DNA from: a virus | Virus record (IMG/VR): IMGVR_UViG_3300046777_001092 | Coordinates: 1 to 23,867 of that record | Length of the DNA: 23,867 bases | Reading direction: 5' to 3' (one strand) | Shown: one piece after another, positions 18,429-23,867 of the stretch | Numbering within the stretch: the first letter of the stretch is position 1 | Layout of the letters: every line of letters starts with the position of its first letter | Position numbers and translations under genes: made by a program | The notes under the pieces: model-generated | Seen by the model: the letters and a program-made list of their open reading frames with translations, nothing else | The model's database searches: none | What the model was told of the DNA's origin: nothing

Positions 18429-18887
18429 ATGGGAACCCGCTCTCGCATCGGTTATGAACTCCCCGACCACTCTGTGATCTCTGTCTACTGTCATTGGGAT
18501 GGTTATGTAGAGCACAATGGTAAGATCTTGGTAGAGCACTATCAGAACCGTGATGATGTCATGGACCTTATTGATGGTGGTTCTATGTCATCTCTTCGCA
18601 CTCGTTCTACCTGGACTACTGGTAGTGCTCTTCGTGATGATGCTGGAGAGTATATTACTGATGATAATGGTTATCTGATGTATGAGAATGATCGTGAACC
18701 TCAACCACTGTATCATTCAGAGCGTGGTGATGGTGAAGAACCTTGGCACTCTATTTTTGATGACTTTGTGGCAGGTCATTCTTGTGAAGAGTATGCTTAC
18801 CTGTATGACCTGAATGGTAACTGGAAAGCATTTAAACTGGATTCTACTGTAGAACCCATTGAGATTCCTAGTTGTGTTACTGCCTAA
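18429..18887 (+). CDS. Conserved 'MGTRSRIG' phage protein, 152 aa
   Basis: The start at 18429 lies after the cassette. Sequence MGTRSRIGYELPDHSVISVY, CHWDGYVEHNGKILVEHYQ, DLIDGGSMSSL, then an acidic middle and a C-terminal domain with EEYAYLYDLNGNWKAF. The MGTRSxI...S.Y.HWDGY...GK.L..HY...IDGG pattern is a widespread phage and bacterial family in my memory, function unknown. Well-formed gene. Confidence 0.8.
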   Translation: MGTRSRIGYELPDHSVISVYCHWDGYVEHNGKILVEHYQNRDDVMDLIDGGSMSSLRTRSTWTTGSALRDDAGEYITDDNGYLMYENDREPQPLYHSERGDGEEPWHSIFDDFVAGHSCEEYAYLYDLNGNWKAFKLDSTVEPIEIPSCVTA

Positions 18888-18905
18888 GAGTCTTTAAGTA
18901 TCTTA

Positions 18906-18952
18906 GAGTAGACTAGACCCTTATCTTCAACGGGGACAAACATAGTCTACTC
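18906..18952. repeat. 10-bp inverted repeat before 18978
   Basis: GAGTAGACTA (18906-18915) is perfectly complementary to TAGTCTACTC (18943-18952). Inside, GACCC and GGGGAC may also pair. A T-rich stretch follows. Either a terminator or a regulatory structure for the gene at 18978. Confidence 0.6.
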
Positions 18953-18977
18953 ATCTTTTCCATTCTTGTCAAGTACC

Positions 18978-19196
18978 ATGTCACTCTCCGATAGCACAAT
19001 CAACAACCTTGCCATTGCACTCACTCCTGAGGTGATTGATTCAATTCTTCAGGATGAATCGTGGGCAGAATATCTAACAGAAATCATCCCCGAGATTGTA
19101 TCCAAGAAACTGGGATCTCAGGACATTGATCTAGTCACTGAGATCACTGTGTATATCATGGATAACATCAACATGAAACCCTATCAGACAGTTTGA
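18978..19196 (+). CDS. Hypothetical acidic helical protein, 72 aa
   Basis: ATG at 18978, with TTG at 18966 as a less likely start. Product MSLSDSTINNLAIALTPEVI and two more helical segments (SILQDESWAEYLTEIIPEIV; QDIDLVTEITVYIMDNI). Similar in style to other acidic 50-70 aa proteins here. Function unknown. Stop begins cassette C. Confidence 0.62.
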   Translation: MSLSDSTINNLAIALTPEVIDSILQDESWAEYLTEIIPEIVSKKLGSQDIDLVTEITVYIMDNINMKPYQTV

Positions 19197-19200
19197 CAAC

Positions 19201-19243
19201 TGGCACAAGGGGTCTTGTGTTCTCATGAGATCCCTGCCATACT
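19201..19243 (+). promoter_or_regulatory. ACTGGCACA hairpin cassette C
   Basis: Stem 1 CACAAG/CTTGTG (loop GGGT) and stem 2 GGGGTCT/AGATCCC (19209-19215/19228-19234) overlap, so only one can form. CATACT is at 19238-19243, and the downstream leader TTAAAGAGTTCA is shared with cassette D. Confidence 0.68.
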
Positions 19244-19270
19244 TAAAGAGTTCAGACAGGAACACCCACC

Positions 19271-19447
19271 ATGATTGTTGACATCACCAACTGCTTTCAA
19301 CGCAATCCTGAGATTCTGCAAGACGTTTGTGCTCACCGTGTTGAGATTGCAAACTTCGTGATGAATCTTCTCAACCCAGAGGAAAACTATGATGATGTGA
19401 TGTTCTATGAAAGTGAAATCCGTCATTACAAACTCTATGATGTGTGA
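19271..19447 (+). CDS. Hypothetical acidic protein, 58 aa
   Basis: Product MIVDITNCFQRNPEILQDVC, then HRVEIANFVMNLLNPEENYDD. Helical with acidic C-terminus. Leader after the CATACT element of cassette C is 27 bases long. No known family. Confidence 0.6.
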   Translation: MIVDITNCFQRNPEILQDVCAHRVEIANFVMNLLNPEENYDDVMFYESEIRHYKLYDV

Positions 19448-19470
19448 CAGTCCCTGAACTGTCCACCAGA

Positions 19471-19502
19471 GGGCACCAGGAGACGCTGTGTGCCCTTAGA
19501 AT
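19471..19502 (+). promoter_or_regulatory. GGGCAC hairpin and TAGAAT
   Basis: GGGCAC (19471-19476) pairs with GTGCCC (19490-19495); TAGAAT (19497-19502) follows directly. A cassette variant with a different stem. Confidence 0.55.
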
Positions 19503-19531
19503 GAACAAGTCAACCACAACCACCCGAAACC

Positions 19532-19660
19532 ATGGAAGACACTCTCCTGACCGAAATCATGGATGCTCCTGGTGAGATCTGGGATCTCCCGGAGATGCGT
19601 GATGAGGATGATGATGAAACCACCTGGAACGCTTTTCTGAACTCTAACTGGGACTTCTAG
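19532..19660 (+). CDS. Very acidic protein, 42 aa
   Basis: Product MEDTLLTEIMDAPGEIWDLP, then EMRDEDDDETTWNAFLNSNW. About a third acidic residues. Ordinary leader after the TAGAAT. Likely a real micro-protein because of the flanking cassettes; function unknown. Confidence 0.5.
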   Translation: MEDTLLTEIMDAPGEIWDLPEMRDEDDDETTWNAFLNSNWDF

Positions 19661-19683
19661 GACACCTTACCATCTGGCACACT

Positions 19684-19717
19684 GGGGGTTGACTTTAACT
19701 CCCACCCATGTCATAAT
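19684..19717 (+). promoter_or_regulatory. GGGGGTT hairpin and CATAAT
   Basis: GGGGGTT (19684-19690) pairs with AACTCCC (19697-19703), one wobble. CATAAT is at 19712-19717. Stem follows a TCTGGCACAC element, as in the other cassettes. Confidence 0.55.
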
Positions 19718-19741
19718 TAAACTGTTAATCACCCAACCACC

Positions 19742-19948
19742 ATGCAATTTCAAGTTACCGACATTGAGTTTGATTTCACCTGTGATGATGAAAACAATCT
19801 TCCTACCCTTGGGTATCAGGAAGACATCACAAATGATACTCTCGGACAAATCTGGGAGGCAGATGATGAGGATGATCTGATTGAAGAGATTACCTGTGCT
19901 ACAGGTTGGTGCATCAAGTCCATTGATTATCGTCACGTTCTGAACTGA
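19742..19948 (+). CDS. Acidic protein, 68 aa
   Basis: ATG at 19742 lies 24 bases after the CATAAT. Product MQFQVTDIEFDFTCDDENNL, an acidic helix, and a C-terminal CATGWCIKSIDYRH. The 'Q.DIEFDF..DDE..' pattern is known in cyanophages by memory, without function. The next ATG is one base past its stop. Confidence 0.65.
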   Translation: MQFQVTDIEFDFTCDDENNLPTLGYQEDITNDTLGQIWEADDEDDLIEEITCATGWCIKSIDYRHVLN

Positions 19949-19949
19949 A

Positions 19950-20114
19950 ATGACAAAAACTACTCTGACATTTGAAGAACTGGATGCCATTCTGTCACTG
20001 ATTGAGAATCGCACTTGTGAAGGTTGGTATGAAATGAGTGAGATTACTGGTCTTGATTCTGCTGAATGTTGCGATCTCTACAACAAACTTACCGAAATGA
20101 GGGATGAGGTTTGA
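19950..20114 (+). CDS. Hypothetical helical protein, 54 aa
   Basis: Product MTKTTLTFEELDAILSLIEN, then TCEGWYEMSEITGLDSAECC and a helix. A segment of this type (FEELDAILSLIEN... L.S.E...LY.KL) may be a small helix-turn-helix-like fold; weak. Overlaps the next ATG. Confidence 0.6.
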   Translation: MTKTTLTFEELDAILSLIENRTCEGWYEMSEITGLDSAECCDLYNKLTEMRDEV

Positions 20115-20293
20115 TGACTGAACTCAAAGAGTATCATTTCACTGATGAACAAATCGACCAACTTCTGAGGTTGGTTCGTGGTAAAGCATTTCAGGTGAAG
20201 CATAATCCCCACCCAGAAGATGAGGATTATGATTACAACGAACTTGCTAATCAAATCGAAGACCAAATCGTAAACCACTCTACCAACGACTGA
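20114..20293 (+). CDS. Hypothetical acidic protein, 59 aa
   Basis: The ATG at 20114 overlaps the previous stop; a TTG at 20111 is not needed. Product MTELKEYHFTDEQIDQLLRL, then an acidic 'HPEDEDYDYNELANQIEDQI'. Helical and very acidic. Followed by two bases then the next ATG. Confidence 0.62.
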   Translation: MTELKEYHFTDEQIDQLLRLVRGKAFQVKHNPHPEDEDYDYNELANQIEDQIVNHSTND

Positions 20294-20295
20294 TT

Positions 20296-20574
20296 ATGTA
20301 CCGCACTCTTTCTGAACTTCGTAACACCATCAATCGGATGATTGAGAGTCAAGGTGAGAACGCACCGTGTGCCGCATTTGTATTCACTGGGCACGATGTG
20401 TTTGAGTTTGATGAAGAGGACAATCAAGAGAAGTATTTTTCTACATTGTTCACGCAAGATGTACTTGCTGATGTAGGTGGAAGTTCGTACATTTATGAAC
20501 AGGTTGGTGAAATGATTGATGATGCTATTCGTTTGCGTAAGAAGGGTATGGAACTCTACCGTGAGACGTTCTGA
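20296..20574 (+). CDS. Hypothetical protein, 92 aa
   Basis: Product MYRTLSELRNTINRMIESQG, then CAAFVFTGHDVFEFDEEDNQ and a helix at the end. The pattern 'L..I..mi...G...P.Aa.v.t..Dv' recalls the DUF/'YvcO-like' phage proteins, but I cannot assign it. Acidic middle. Stop begins cassette D. Confidence 0.65.
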   Translation: MYRTLSELRNTINRMIESQGENAPCAAFVFTGHDVFEFDEEDNQEKYFSTLFTQDVLADVGGSSYIYEQVGEMIDDAIRLRKKGMELYRETF

Positions 20575-20578
20575 GAAC

Positions 20579-20621
20579 TGGCACAAGGGGTCTTGTGAAC
20601 CACCAGGATCCCTGCCATACT
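20579..20621 (+). promoter_or_regulatory. ACTGGCACA hairpin cassette D
   Basis: Stem 1 CACAAG/CTTGTG (loop GGGT) is perfect. Stem 2 GGGGTC (from 20587) with GATCCC (to about 20612) has one wobble and a remodelled loop. CATACT is at 20616-20621 followed by the TTAAAGAGTTCA leader shared with cassette C. Confidence 0.65.
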
Positions 20622-20644
20622 TAAAGAGTTCAAAAGGACACCTC

Positions 20645-20806
20645 ATGAATCAAGCAGTTGGAACCCATGCAGTCCGCGAGTTCTTCACTGAAGAAGAATG
20701 GGACATGATCTACAACATGGTTGGTCATGCTCTCGATGATGATGATGAAGAATCGCAAACTGTCTACGACATTCGCAACAAGATCCATTCACTCTACAAC
20801 GACTGA
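20645..20806 (+). CDS. Acidic helical protein, 53 aa
   Basis: Start at 20645 (the frame is open upstream only through the cassette). Product MNQAVGTHAVREFFTEEEWD, then helical with DDDDEESQTVYD. AAAGGACACC is a plausible ribosome site. No known family. Confidence 0.6.
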   Translation: MNQAVGTHAVREFFTEEEWDMIYNMVGHALDDDDEESQTVYDIRNKIHSLYND

Positions 20807-20814
20807 TTAAACAA

Positions 20815-20961
20815 ATGGAAAAGCAACTTCTGATCTCTCAACTTCGTCTAGGTTCTAATGGTTCGGAGATTCTCACAATTCTTGACAAACTGTGTGGTGG
20901 GATGGATGATGGTGAATCTAGTCAAGATCCTATCCCAACCCTAGACGAGATTCAGTTCTAA
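20815..20961 (+). CDS. Hypothetical protein, 48 aa
   Basis: Product MEKQLLISQLRLGSNGSEIL, then LDKLCGGMDDGESSQDPIPT. The 'LI..LR.G..G.EIL.ILD.L' pattern is a small cyanophage family I recall, function unknown. Its 3' coding part carries CTAGACGAG, a variant of the motif at 20964. Confidence 0.58.
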   Translation: MEKQLLISQLRLGSNGSEILTILDKLCGGMDDGESSQDPIPTLDEIQF

Positions 20962-20963
20962 AG

Positions 20964-21016
20964 TCTAGTCGAGACATGTGCCACTTCATCTAGTGGCACA
21001 TCCAATCTAGTCGAGA
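20964..21016. repeat. Hairpin flanked by two TCTAGTCGAGA copies
   Basis: TCTAGTCGAGA occurs at 20964-20974 and 21006-21016. Between them TGTGCCACT (20977-20985) pairs perfectly with AGTGGCACA (20992-21000); the same stem occurs at 8751. The motif differs from CTCGTCGAG of the 17.4-kb palindrome by one base. The hairpin probably ends the upstream transcript; the repeats look like binding sites. Confidence 0.6.
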
Positions 21017-21059
21017 TGCACCTCATACACTAGATTACATCTGTTCGAGATCGAGATCC

Positions 21060-21248
21060 ATGCAAACCGCATTTGTCACTCCCATCTCAAAGAAGGCAAA
21101 GAATCGCTTTGCCAACCTGATGCAATCAAACGAAGAGTGCATCATCGAGCAACACAAGGGTAACAAGTTGTTTCTTACATCAATCAATGGTAAGAATCAC
21201 TTTTGGGTTAACCTTGACAAAGACCCAGACTGGATGGTAGAATTATAA
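21060..21248 (+). CDS. Hypothetical protein, 62 aa
   Basis: Product MQTAFVTPISKKAKNRFANL, then CIIEQHKGNKLFLTSINGKN and HFWVNLDKDPDW. A beta-rich fold, with a 'KAKNRFAN.M' start typical of a small cyanophage protein. Upstream lies ATCGAGATCC and no classic ribosome site. Followed by a G+C-rich stem. Confidence 0.65.
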   Translation: MQTAFVTPISKKAKNRFANLMQSNEECIIEQHKGNKLFLTSINGKNHFWVNLDKDPDWMVEL

Positions 21249-21252
21249 GACA

Positions 21253-21274
21253 AGGAGGAAGGGGTTTGCCTCCT
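21253..21274 (+). terminator. AGGAGG/CCTCCT stem-loop, weak terminator
   Basis: AGGAGG (21253-21258) pairs with CCTCCT (21269-21274), with a 10-nt loop; no T tract follows, so it may not terminate by itself. It lies four bases after a stop codon. The rest of the gap to 21562 holds the terminator and promoter below. Confidence 0.45.
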
Positions 21275-21341
21275 ACTGTAAGACAAAGTTACCCAACGTG
21301 AGAGAACAGATAATCATAGCATAGGTGATGTGGGTTGATCG

Positions 21342-21373
21342 GGATGTTGGGGTGGTGCCTGACATCCTTTTTT
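21342..21373 (+). terminator. Intrinsic terminator-like hairpin with T6
   Basis: GGATGT (21342-21347) pairs with ACATCC (21362-21367), followed by a T6 tract. The 14-nt loop is long, so strength is uncertain. It overlaps the TATAAT at 21373-21378. Confidence 0.55.
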
Positions 21374-21378
21374 ATAAT
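21373..21378 (+). promoter_or_regulatory. -10 TATAAT before 21563 gene
   Basis: TATAAT (21373-21378) follows the T tract; no clear -35. ATAACG/CGTTAT inverted pair (21387-21400 area) lies just downstream and could modulate it. The ATG is 185 bases away, so the leader is long; no other feature is seen in 21379-21562 beyond G+C-rich sequence. Confidence 0.4.
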
Positions 21379-21562
21379 TCTCTCATAACGCTACCGTTAT
21401 ACGAGCATCCACCTGCCCGATACTTATAAGTGTTGAGATTCGACCTTGTGCCAATCCTGCAAGTGTCCCAAGGGTGGTTGTGGTGGTCGGTTCTGATGGG
21501 GCATCATTCACTCAACGGCGCACCACCTGACGCCGACACAACCCACACCACCCGACAGGCAA

Positions 21563-22081
21563 ATGACCTTCGATCTTTCTGTTCTCTCCGACGATCAAAT
21601 GAAGGCGCTGCAGTTGCTTGTGCAGCAGCAAATGGAAACCCGTAAGGTAACGTTTGACGATCAAGTTTCTGCGGTTCAGCAACAGCGTTTCGCTGATCGT
21701 ATGAAGGAAGTTGAGCGTAGCATCGCTCAGATTGAAACAGTTAATGCTGCATTTGAGGTTTGTCTGAATGACATTCTGGGTGACATTGAAGAATCCCGCT
21801 GGATTGTATCTCAACTGGACAAGTGCCGTCGTGAGAATGACTTCCGCCGCTTCAATTCTGTTCACTTTAAGTATCGCGGCAAGGATCTTAAGGTTGAAGA
21901 GATGCTCAAGACCCTGGCGGCAATCTATCGCCTGAAGACCAAAAAGTATACCAATTCCTGCCCTAAGTATAGCGATCGTGCTATTGTTCGCAAGGAGATT
22001 CGCTGCCCCCATTGTGGTGAATACGCTGCCAAACTTGTTAAGTTTCTTGAGATCAAAGGTATCCGCTGGGCAGATCTGTGA
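21563..22081 (+). CDS. Hypothetical protein with single zinc knuckle, 172 aa
   Basis: Helical N-terminal half (LQLLVQQQMETRKVTFDD, then EVERSIAQIETVNAAFEV) and a basic C-terminal half containing EIRCPHCGEYAAKLVKF (one CPxCG pair near residue 150). Two more Cys (CPKYS and CRREN) may supply ligands. It may bind a nucleic acid or zinc, but I do not recognise the family. Higher G+C than early genes. AAATGACC start, TGACAG stop opens the next cassette. Confidence 0.6.
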   Translation: MTFDLSVLSDDQMKALQLLVQQQMETRKVTFDDQVSAVQQQRFADRMKEVERSIAQIETVNAAFEVCLNDILGDIEESRWIVSQLDKCRRENDFRRFNSVHFKYRGKDLKVEEMLKTLAAIYRLKTKKYTNSCPKYSDRAIVRKEIRCPHCGEYAAKLVKFLEIKGIRWADL

Positions 22082-22100
22082 CAGTTGGTTAAGTGTCACA

Positions 22101-22136
22101 GGGGGATCGCAGGATCCCCTTCCCTGCCCTTATACT
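22101..22136 (+). promoter_or_regulatory. GGGGGATC hairpin and TATACT
   Basis: GGGGATC (22102-22108) pairs with GATCCCC (22113-22119), loop GCAG. TATACT is at 22131-22136. Follows a GTGTCACA block similar to the family leader. Confidence 0.65.
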
Positions 22137-22165
22137 AAGGAAGTCAACCACACCACACCACACCG

Positions 22166-22861
22166 ATGAACCGAGTCACCATCACCCGAGTCACCATCAC
22201 CCGAGTCTCTGGCAACGGCAAGACTGGTCCTATCACCACCACCCGCACCGAGCGCAGCACCTGCCCCACCACTTGCCCTTTCTACAACAGTGGTTGCTAC
22301 GCTACGTTGGGTCGTGAGCGTATGCAATGGGATCGTTTGAATCGTAATGAAACTGGTGTAGTTTGGTCGGAGTTTCTTACTCAGATCCGCAAGATTGTTC
22401 CTAACGGTGTTCTGTGGCGCCATAATACCGCAGGTGATCTGCCACACAATGATGGTAACATTGATTACCTCGCCCTTAAGGGTTTGATCAATGCAAACAA
22501 AGGGAAGAAAGGTTTCACCTATTCTCACCACGTTCTGAATCAGCATAACATTGTCTGTCTGCAGAACGCTAACATGATGGGATTCACTGTTAACGCTTCC
22601 TGTGAGTCTGTGGATGATGCTGATCGTGTGATGACAGAGTATGGAATCCCTGCCGTTGCTGTAGTTAATTCTGAGGAATCGCGCCGATTCTTTACAACTA
22701 GCAGCGGACGGAAGGTTATCACCTGCCCCGCAGCATTGCATCCTGACAAAGTTACCTGCGCCACGTGTGGTTTGTGTCAGAAAGCGGACCGTAACTACGT
22801 TATAGCGTTTCCTGCTCATGGTGCTTCCAAGCGTAAGGTCAACGCCATTGTGGCAGTCTGA
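22166..22861 (+). CDS. Cys-rich conserved phage protein, 231 aa
   Basis: N-terminal part has KTGPITTTRTERSTCPTTCPFYNSGCYATLG (Cys motif CPxxCP...GCYA, residues about 33-46). C-terminal part has TCPAALHPDKVTCATCGLCQKADR and IAFPAHG (CxxCGLC). This arrangement is widely seen in phages (DUF7227-type by memory) and the TCP..CP....CYA start recalls Gp37/Gp68-type proteins that may bind an iron-sulfur cluster. No radical-SAM CxxxCxxC is evident. Substrate unknown. The first residues VTITRVTITRV are encoded by tandem 15-bp repeats, so the true start could be later. Confidence 0.7.
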   Translation: MNRVTITRVTITRVSGNGKTGPITTTRTERSTCPTTCPFYNSGCYATLGRERMQWDRLNRNETGVVWSEFLTQIRKIVPNGVLWRHNTAGDLPHNDGNIDYLALKGLINANKGKKGFTYSHHVLNQHNIVCLQNANMMGFTVNASCESVDDADRVMTEYGIPAVAVVNSEESRRFFTTSSGRKVITCPAALHPDKVTCATCGLCQKADRNYVIAFPAHGASKRKVNAIVAV

Positions 22862-22875
22862 GAACCGCACACTAA

Positions 22876-22909
22876 GGGGGGAGAGATCCCCCCGCATCCG
22901 TGCTACCAT
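22876..22909 (+). promoter_or_regulatory. GGGGGGA hairpin and TACCAT
   Basis: GGGGGGA (22876-22882) pairs with TCCCCCC (22887-22893), loop GAGA. TACCAT (22904-22909) is a weak -10. Likely the end of the Cys-rich gene transcript and promoter for 22936. Confidence 0.6.
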
Positions 22910-22935
22910 TACAGAGTCAACCGCAAGGGCAACCA

Positions 22936-23100
22936 ATGACCACCAGCAACGTCTACGCTCAGCAGATCCGCGAACAGGGCAAGGATCCTAGCAGTGCTCC
23001 CGCACCTAAAAAGACCTTCCCTTGTAAGATCGGAGCACGTTACTTTCAAACAGAGGAAGAGTATAACGAAGCACTAGCAGACTTCCTGAACGGTTACTGA
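22936..23100 (+). CDS. Small hypothetical protein, 54 aa
   Basis: The ATG at 22936 lies after a leader with CAAGGGCAACCA. Product MTTSNVYAQQIREQGKDPSS (disordered), then CKIGARYFQTEEEYNEALADF, a compact helix with aromatic residues. Known small phage style, no function. The next stem is a terminator. Confidence 0.62.
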   Translation: MTTSNVYAQQIREQGKDPSSAPAPKKTFPCKIGARYFQTEEEYNEALADFLNGY

Positions 23101-23108
23101 TACAAACA

Positions 23109-23133
23109 GGGGGCGATTGTTGCCCCCTTTCTT
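23109..23133 (+). terminator. Rho-independent terminator
   Basis: GGGGGC (23109-23114) pairs with GCCCCC (23122-23127), loop GATTGTT, then TTTCTTT. Good intrinsic terminator for the 22936 unit. Confidence 0.8.
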
Positions 23134-23374
23134 TATACTTTTGTTGTAATTATTTTATTGCAGGTTAGGTACCGACCTTTTACGTCAACGGTGATACCCC
23201 CCACCTCCTTTGGTTGTCCCCATATCCTACAGCACCACAGCACCCCAATGGACACCAGGATGGACAGTTGTAACATTGGCACACGGTCAAAAAAAGGTTC
23301 TACCTCAATCCTAGCACGGGGGCGGACCTTAAATCAACCCCCTGACCCATAAGCATTGCTGATCGCTCAACCCC
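23134..23374. other. Gene-free stretch
   Basis: About 240 bases with no convincing gene on either strand. It is C-rich in runs (CCCCCCACC, CCCCAT, GCACCCC), with GGGGG (23318-23322 area) and CCCCC (23337-23341 area) that could pair. A short open frame at 23158 has no conserved feature. It could hold a small RNA or a binding site; I see no proof. Confidence 0.4.
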
Positions 23375-23403
23375 TTGACTCTCCCCCCGTTTGGCGCCAT
23401 ACT
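23375..23403 (+). promoter_or_regulatory. Sigma70-like promoter TTGACT-17-CATACT
   Basis: TTGACT at 23375-23380, a 17-bp spacer, and CATACT at 23398-23403: the most canonical -35/-10 pair in the window. It drives the gene at 23430. Confidence 0.7.
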
Positions 23404-23429
23404 GATCTCAGTTCACACCACACCACCCG

Positions 23430-23687
23430 ATGAACTTCTCCACTCTCACCCGCACCGCAGTCCGCAGCATCCTGATTCAAAAGGGACCGCAAACGTGCTC
23501 TGACCTTGTGCGCCTGATGGGTCTGGACCCTAAGCGCCACAAGGGCACCATCCACGCCATTATGGTGGATCTGGAGGATGAAGGCATCCTGAGCGCCACC
23601 ATGAAGGGCAAGCGCCGTGATCTGTGGTTCATCCACACCGATCGTATCCGCAAGCGTGATCGCCTGTTTGCCGCTCTCCTGGGGTGA
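23430..23687 (+). CDS. Winged-helix-like small protein, 85 aa
   Basis: Product MNFSTLTRTAVRSILIQKGP, then QTCSDLVRLMGLDPKRHKGT, IHAIMVDLEDEGILSATMKG, RRDLWFIHTD. The series helix, 'TCSDLVRLMGL' helix, recognition-like helix and a beta hairpin 'GILSATMKGKRRDLWF' resembles a winged helix-turn-helix. Basic and short, so possibly a DNA-binding regulator; not tied to a known family. Ordinary sigma70 promoter upstream. Confidence 0.65.
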   Translation: MNFSTLTRTAVRSILIQKGPQTCSDLVRLMGLDPKRHKGTIHAIMVDLEDEGILSATMKGKRRDLWFIHTDRIRKRDRLFAALLG

Positions 23688-23695
23688 TACAATAC

Positions 23696-23716
23696 GGGGG
23701 GATCGGTTCTCCCCCC
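23696..23716 (+). terminator. G/C-rich stem after 23687
   Basis: GGGGGGA (23696-23702) pairs with TCCCCCC (23710-23716), loop TCGGTTC; no T run. An extended -10 TGA-TACAAT (23685-23693) overlaps the stop codon upstream. So this site may end one transcript and begin another. Confidence 0.5.
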
Positions 23717-23724
23717 TTCCTACC

Positions 23725-23867
23725 ATGCTAAGATTCTTTACCAGATCCCGCACCGCATCCTTTCACCGTAAGACCTTGAAGAATTTTCTGATCATCGTTG
23801 TCCTTGGTTGGTTAGCATGGCAACCACTGCAACCAGTCCGCAACGTGACAGCGGATGCACTGTCCAC
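23725..23867 (+). CDS. Membrane protein, partial (runs off the window)
   Basis: From the ATG at 23725 the product reads MLRFFTRSRTASFHRKTLKN, then FLIIVVLGWLAWQPL, and continues past the window end. A basic N-terminus followed by one transmembrane helix suggests an N-terminal anchor or uncleaved signal. The start is only eight bases after the stem. Identity unknown; the 3' end is not in the window. Confidence 0.5.
   Translation, partial: MLRFFTRSRTASFHRKTLKNFLIIVVLGWLAWQPLQPVRNVTADALS

Noticed and set aside
19193-19243. TTGACA (19193) with CATACT (19238) as a sigma70 promoter
   Set aside because: The spacing is near 39 bases, far from 17; it would work only if the hairpin between were extruded, for which there is no evidence.
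18109-20612. CRISPR array from the repeated GGGGTCT blocks
   Set aside because: The copies are separated by whole genes, are not regular in spacing and have no spacers.
18099-20621. TGGCAC of the cassettes as a sigma54 -24 element
   Set aside because: No GC at the -12 position with the right spacing, and cyanobacteria lack RpoN.
21430-21645. 71-aa plus-strand frame
   Set aside because: Starts within the gene-free leader and overlaps the better supported 21563 gene in another frame; Ala/Trp-rich end looks random.
22130-22936. 268-aa open frame on the minus strand
   Set aside because: Shadow of the Cys-rich gene; contains low-complexity SGDGDSGDGD derived from the tandem repeat, and no domain.
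23158-23352. 64-aa frame in the gap before 23375
   Set aside because: Starts from a TTG without ribosome site and has a Pro/Thr/Ser-rich random-looking product.

Overview
This window looks like part of the genome of a T4-like cyanophage (a myovirus of marine Synechococcus or Prochlorococcus). The reasons are: almost every gene lies on the + strand and is very short, with ATGA or TGATG overlaps; a phage-type CP12 (Calvin-cycle inhibitor) is present at 6213-6422; two genes begin with a T4-style capsid-targeting peptide and are preceded by AATAAATA late-promoter-like motifs; and many small proteins resemble families I remember from cyanophages (from memory, not from a search). No structural, replication or photosystem gene is in the window. 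It is accessory ('hyperplastic') sequence and I see no tRNA gene.

Layout. 1-8.77 kb: AT-rich, tightly coupled runs of small genes. They hold a dTDP-glucose 4,6-dehydratase-like enzyme (2957-3982), an AbrB-like protein (4962-5435), cp12, and a HExxH metalloprotease-like protein (6567-6983). 8.75-13.2 kb: small transcription units separated by hairpin-plus-TATAAT cassettes. They encode a CDA-fold deaminase (9493-9918), a duplicated gene pair (10728-10958 and 11616-11810) flanking a prepilin-like membrane protein (10991-11188), and a Band-7/SPFH membrane protein (12372-13190). 13.2-15.05 kb: a protein with ligase-type nucleotidyltransferase motifs (KIDG, EGYV, FKL), followed by two genes with capsid-targeting N-termini, one of them ADP-ribosyltransferase-like. 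15.1-17.1 kb: small genes, one secreted protein, and the only minus-strand gene, a NUMOD4/HNH endonuclease. 17.08-17.49 kb: an intergenic region dense in inverted repeats, ending in an operator-like palindrome and an extended -10 promoter for a tiny Asp/Tyr-rich repeat protein. 17.7-21.25 kb: many small acidic proteins, separated by near-identical 'ACTGGCACA + hairpin' cassettes. 21.25-23.87 kb: higher-GC genes, including a Cys-rich conserved phage protein (22166-22861), a small winged-helix-like protein (23430-23687) and a membrane protein cut by the window end.

How it fits together. Most products are likely host-takeover or accessory factors. CP12 would redirect host carbon flux. The deaminase, epimerase and nucleotidyltransferase-like protein act on nucleotides, sugars or nucleic acid. 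The capsid-targeted proteins would be packaged and injected with the DNA. The repeated hairpin/-10 cassettes probably end one transcript and start the next, so each small gene or gene pair is its own unit. The most unusual items are the capsid-targeted ART-like protein, the prepilin-like protein, the reiterated CTCGACGAG motif with its acidic protein, and the cassette family with two mutually exclusive hairpins.
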